Positions 62,560 to 64,000 of a DNA stretch of 64,000 bases are shown here, piece by piece. The stretch spans positions 3,038,001 to 3,102,000 of the forward strand of contig NZ_CP165734.1 in the NCBI RefSeq assembly GCF_041200145.1, read 5' to 3'. Origin of the DNA: Bradyrhizobium sp. LLZ17. GTDB taxonomy: Bacteria > Pseudomonadota > Alphaproteobacteria > Rhizobiales > Xanthobacteraceae. The position numbers and the translations under genes were made by a program. Numbering within the stretch: position 1 is the first letter of the stretch; every line of letters begins with the position of its first letter. The notes under the pieces were generated by a model, which was not told where the DNA came from, searched no databases, and worked only from the letters and a program-made list of their open reading frames with translations.

Positions 62560-63483
62560 TTACCTTAGCCTGACTACCGGCGCGGCCTCAGGCGCCGCAT
62601 CCTGCGTCGGCTCCGCCGCTGCCTCATCCAAATCCCCCGCCACCTTCGGCATCGCCGCCATCACCTCAATACCCTTGCTGTGGCAGATGGTGGCGAGGCG
62701 CTCCGGCAGTTCCTGGTCGGTCACGAAAGTCTGGATCTGGCTGATATGGGCGATACGCACCGGCGCGCTGCGCCGAAGCTTGGTCGAGTCCGCAACCAGC
62801 ATGACGCTGCGGGCGTTGGCGATGATGGCTTGCGCCACTTGCACCTCGCGATAGTCGAAGTCGAGCAGCGCGCCCTCCTCGTCGATCGCCGATGCACCAA
62901 TGATGGCGTAGTCGACCTTGAACTGGCCGATCAATTGCGTTGCGGTCGAGCCGACCACGGCGCCGTCGGCGCGCCGCACCGTGCCGCCGGCGACCACCAC
63001 CTCGATGCGAGGGTGACGATAGAGCAGCATCGCGACGTTGAGATTGTTGGTGATGACGAGAAGGTCCTCGTGCGAGGTCAAGGCGCTTGCGACCTCTTCC
63101 GTCGTGGTGCCGATGTTGATGAACAGCGAGCAGCCATTCGGGATCAGCGATGCGGCGGCAGCCCCGATCGCCTTCTTCTCGTCGGCGGCGACGAAGCGGC
63201 GCGCCTCATAGGCGAGATTTTCCACCCCGGAGGCGATGATGGCGCCGCCATGGATGCGGGTCAGCGAACGGCGCTCGCAGAGATCGTTGAGATCCTTGCG
63301 GATGGTCTGCGCCGAAACCTCAAACCGGCGCGCCAGCTCTTCGACCATGACGCGGCCCGAGGCACGCGCGATATTGAGGATTTCGGCTTGGCGATGGGTC
63401 AGTCCGGTCACGGCATCGGCCTCAAATCGGGAAGCTGCATGGTGCGGCGGTTCGCCCCATCGGTCAATGCGAGAGCCTATCAC
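62560..63483 (-). CDS. glpR: DeoR-family glycerol regulator
   Basis: Up to 307 residues. The DeoR winged helix is LTHRQAEILNIARASGRVMV and SAQTIRKDLNDLCERRSLTR, followed by the phosphosugar sensor domain (SLFINIGTTTEEVASAL, DYAIIGASAIDEEGALLDFD). The start may be GTG 63411 (VTGLTHRQ), giving 283 residues. A C-terminal Ala/Glu/Pro tail is extra. It most likely represses the glp operon, with glycerol-3-phosphate as inducer. Confidence 0.88.
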   Translation of the reverse strand: MIGSRIDRWGEPPHHAASRFEADAVTGLTHRQAEILNIARASGRVMVEELARRFEVSAQTIRKDLNDLCERRSLTRIHGGAIIASGVENLAYEARRFVAADEKKAIGAAAASLIPNGCSLFINIGTTTEEVASALTSHEDLLVITNNLNVAMLLYRHPRIEVVVAGGTVRRADGAVVGSTATQLIGQFKVDYAIIGASAIDEEGALLDFDYREVQVAQAIIANARSVMLVADSTKLRRSAPVRIAHISQIQTFVTDQELPERLATICHSKGIEVMAAMPKVAGDLDEAAAEPTQDAAPEAAPVVRLR

Positions 63484-63515
63484 GGTTAACCGACAAGCGC
63501 CCTCACCACGCCATT

Positions 63516-63560
63516 TCCTACTAGGTCATGTCCTACCAAGTCATGTCCTACCAAGTCATG
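63516..63560. repeat. three tandem copies of a 15-mer TCCTACYARGTCATG
   Basis: Copies at 63516-63530, 63531-63545 and 63546-63560; the last two are identical and the first differs at two bases. The third covers the final codons of the HAD gene, so its 3' end (Met-Thr-Trp-stop) is repeated downstream. Confidence 0.85.
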
Positions 63561-64000
63561 GCGGCGGCGAGGCGCGCGAGGAGGTCCGGATCGTCGTAGG
63601 CGCTCGCGGACGCGATCGCCCCGGCGGCAACGAGGTCGGCGTGGCCAAGGGTCGTGCGCATGCCGATGGTCGGAATGCCGGCCGCGGCGGCCGATTGCAC
63701 GCCGGAGCGGGAGTCCTCGAACGCGATCGAGGTTTGCGCCTTGGCGCCGACAAAGCGGAGCCCTTCCTGATAGGGCAGCGGATGCGGCTTGCCGTGTGGC
63801 AATTCGTCGCCGATCACGATCGCCTTGAAACGATTCGTGATGCCGAGGCCGGACAACAGCAACTCGGCGTTCAGGCGCGGCGCGTTGGTGACCGCGACCA
63901 TGGGAATGCCGGCTGCGTCGGCCTGGTCGAGCAGCGCCATCAACCCCCGCAAAGGCTCGATCCGTCCGGCGACTAGGTCGCGAAAAATCTGTTCCTTCTC
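63548..64000 (-). CDS. HAD-superfamily phosphatase, C-terminal part (5' end outside window)
   Basis: The frame is open to the window edge. Visible motifs: VAVTNAPR (motif II), HGKPHPLPY (motif III Lys) and AFEDSRSGVQSAAAAGIP (motif IV), as in beta-phosphoglucomutase/Gph-like HAD enzymes. The nucleophile motif is outside the window. Next to glpR; a role on a sugar or glycerol phosphate is possible but not shown. Confidence 0.85.
   Translation of the reverse strand, partial: EKEQIFRDLVAGRIEPLRGLMALLDQADAAGIPMVAVTNAPRLNAELLLSGLGITNRFKAIVIGDELPHGKPHPLPYQEGLRFVGAKAQTSIAFEDSRSGVQSAAAAGIPTIGMRTTLGHADLVAAGAIASASAYDDPDLLARLAAAMTW

Overview
The window looks like chromosomal DNA of a Bradyrhizobium-type alphaproteobacterium. 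It is GC-rich and carries a fused cytochrome b/c1 gene (fbcH), a fused anthranilate synthase trpE(G) behind a Trp-Trp leader peptide, a long-form isocitrate lyase divergent from a short-chain fatty acyl regulator, and a rhizobial glycerol ABC transporter operon. I see no rRNA, tRNA, CRISPR array, prophage or transposase. The species call rests on gene content and is an inference.

Layout. 0-5.6 kb: ParA-like NTPases, a GIY-YIG protein, apt, trpE(G) with its attenuator, an orphan antitoxin-like gene and a dienelactone hydrolase. 5.8-8.5 kb: cytochrome bc1 (petA-fbcH). 8.7-12 kb: trmL, queE, queD, hemF and a HAD phosphatase. 12-13.5 kb: a small YodC-like gene and two composite direct repeats around a decayed ORF. 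13.5-17.4 kb (leftward): zinc-ribbon protein, TauE-like permease, cca, DUF6111, Nudix and DUF1285. 17.7-24.6 kb: MoxR-DUF58-DUF4159-VWA/GATase-like operon. 24.8-27.6 kb: DUF2946 protein plus TonB receptor behind an operator-like palindrome. 28-32.4 kb: N-acyl-D-amino-acid operon (IclR, MFS, deacylase, RidA). 32.5-37.8 kb: GNAT, membrane glycosylation pair, Nudix, phosphoesterase and small proteins. 37.8-41.1 kb: aceA and its divergent regulator. 41-53.7 kb: small secreted proteins including a Gly/Ser repeat cluster, a metallopeptidase-like protein, TPR proteins, HtpX, lytic transglycosylase and an Old Yellow Enzyme. 53.8-64 kb: the glp operon glpD-S-T-P-Q-U-V (leftward), with a Phd/VapC module wedged between glpD and glpR, then a partial HAD phosphatase.

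How genes work together. TrpE(G) supplies tryptophan under leader-peptide attenuation. QueE and QueD serve queuosine/7-deazaguanine synthesis. AceA is the glyoxylate-shunt entry, probably controlled by the divergent XRE-type regulator. The Glp system imports glycerol with two complementary ATPases and oxidises glycerol-3-phosphate through GlpD into the quinone pool that the bc1 complex re-oxidises. The MoxR operon is a large membrane-associated chaperone/VWA system of unknown role.

Data quality. Nine apparent single-base indels break seven genes (trpE, petA, queE, DUF1285, the DUF4159 gene twice, an HExxH protein, glpD twice). Several lie in homopolymers and each adjacent frame continues the same protein family, so residual sequencing error is the simplest reading. 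Intergenic spaces are rich in long imperfect palindromic repeats of several families.
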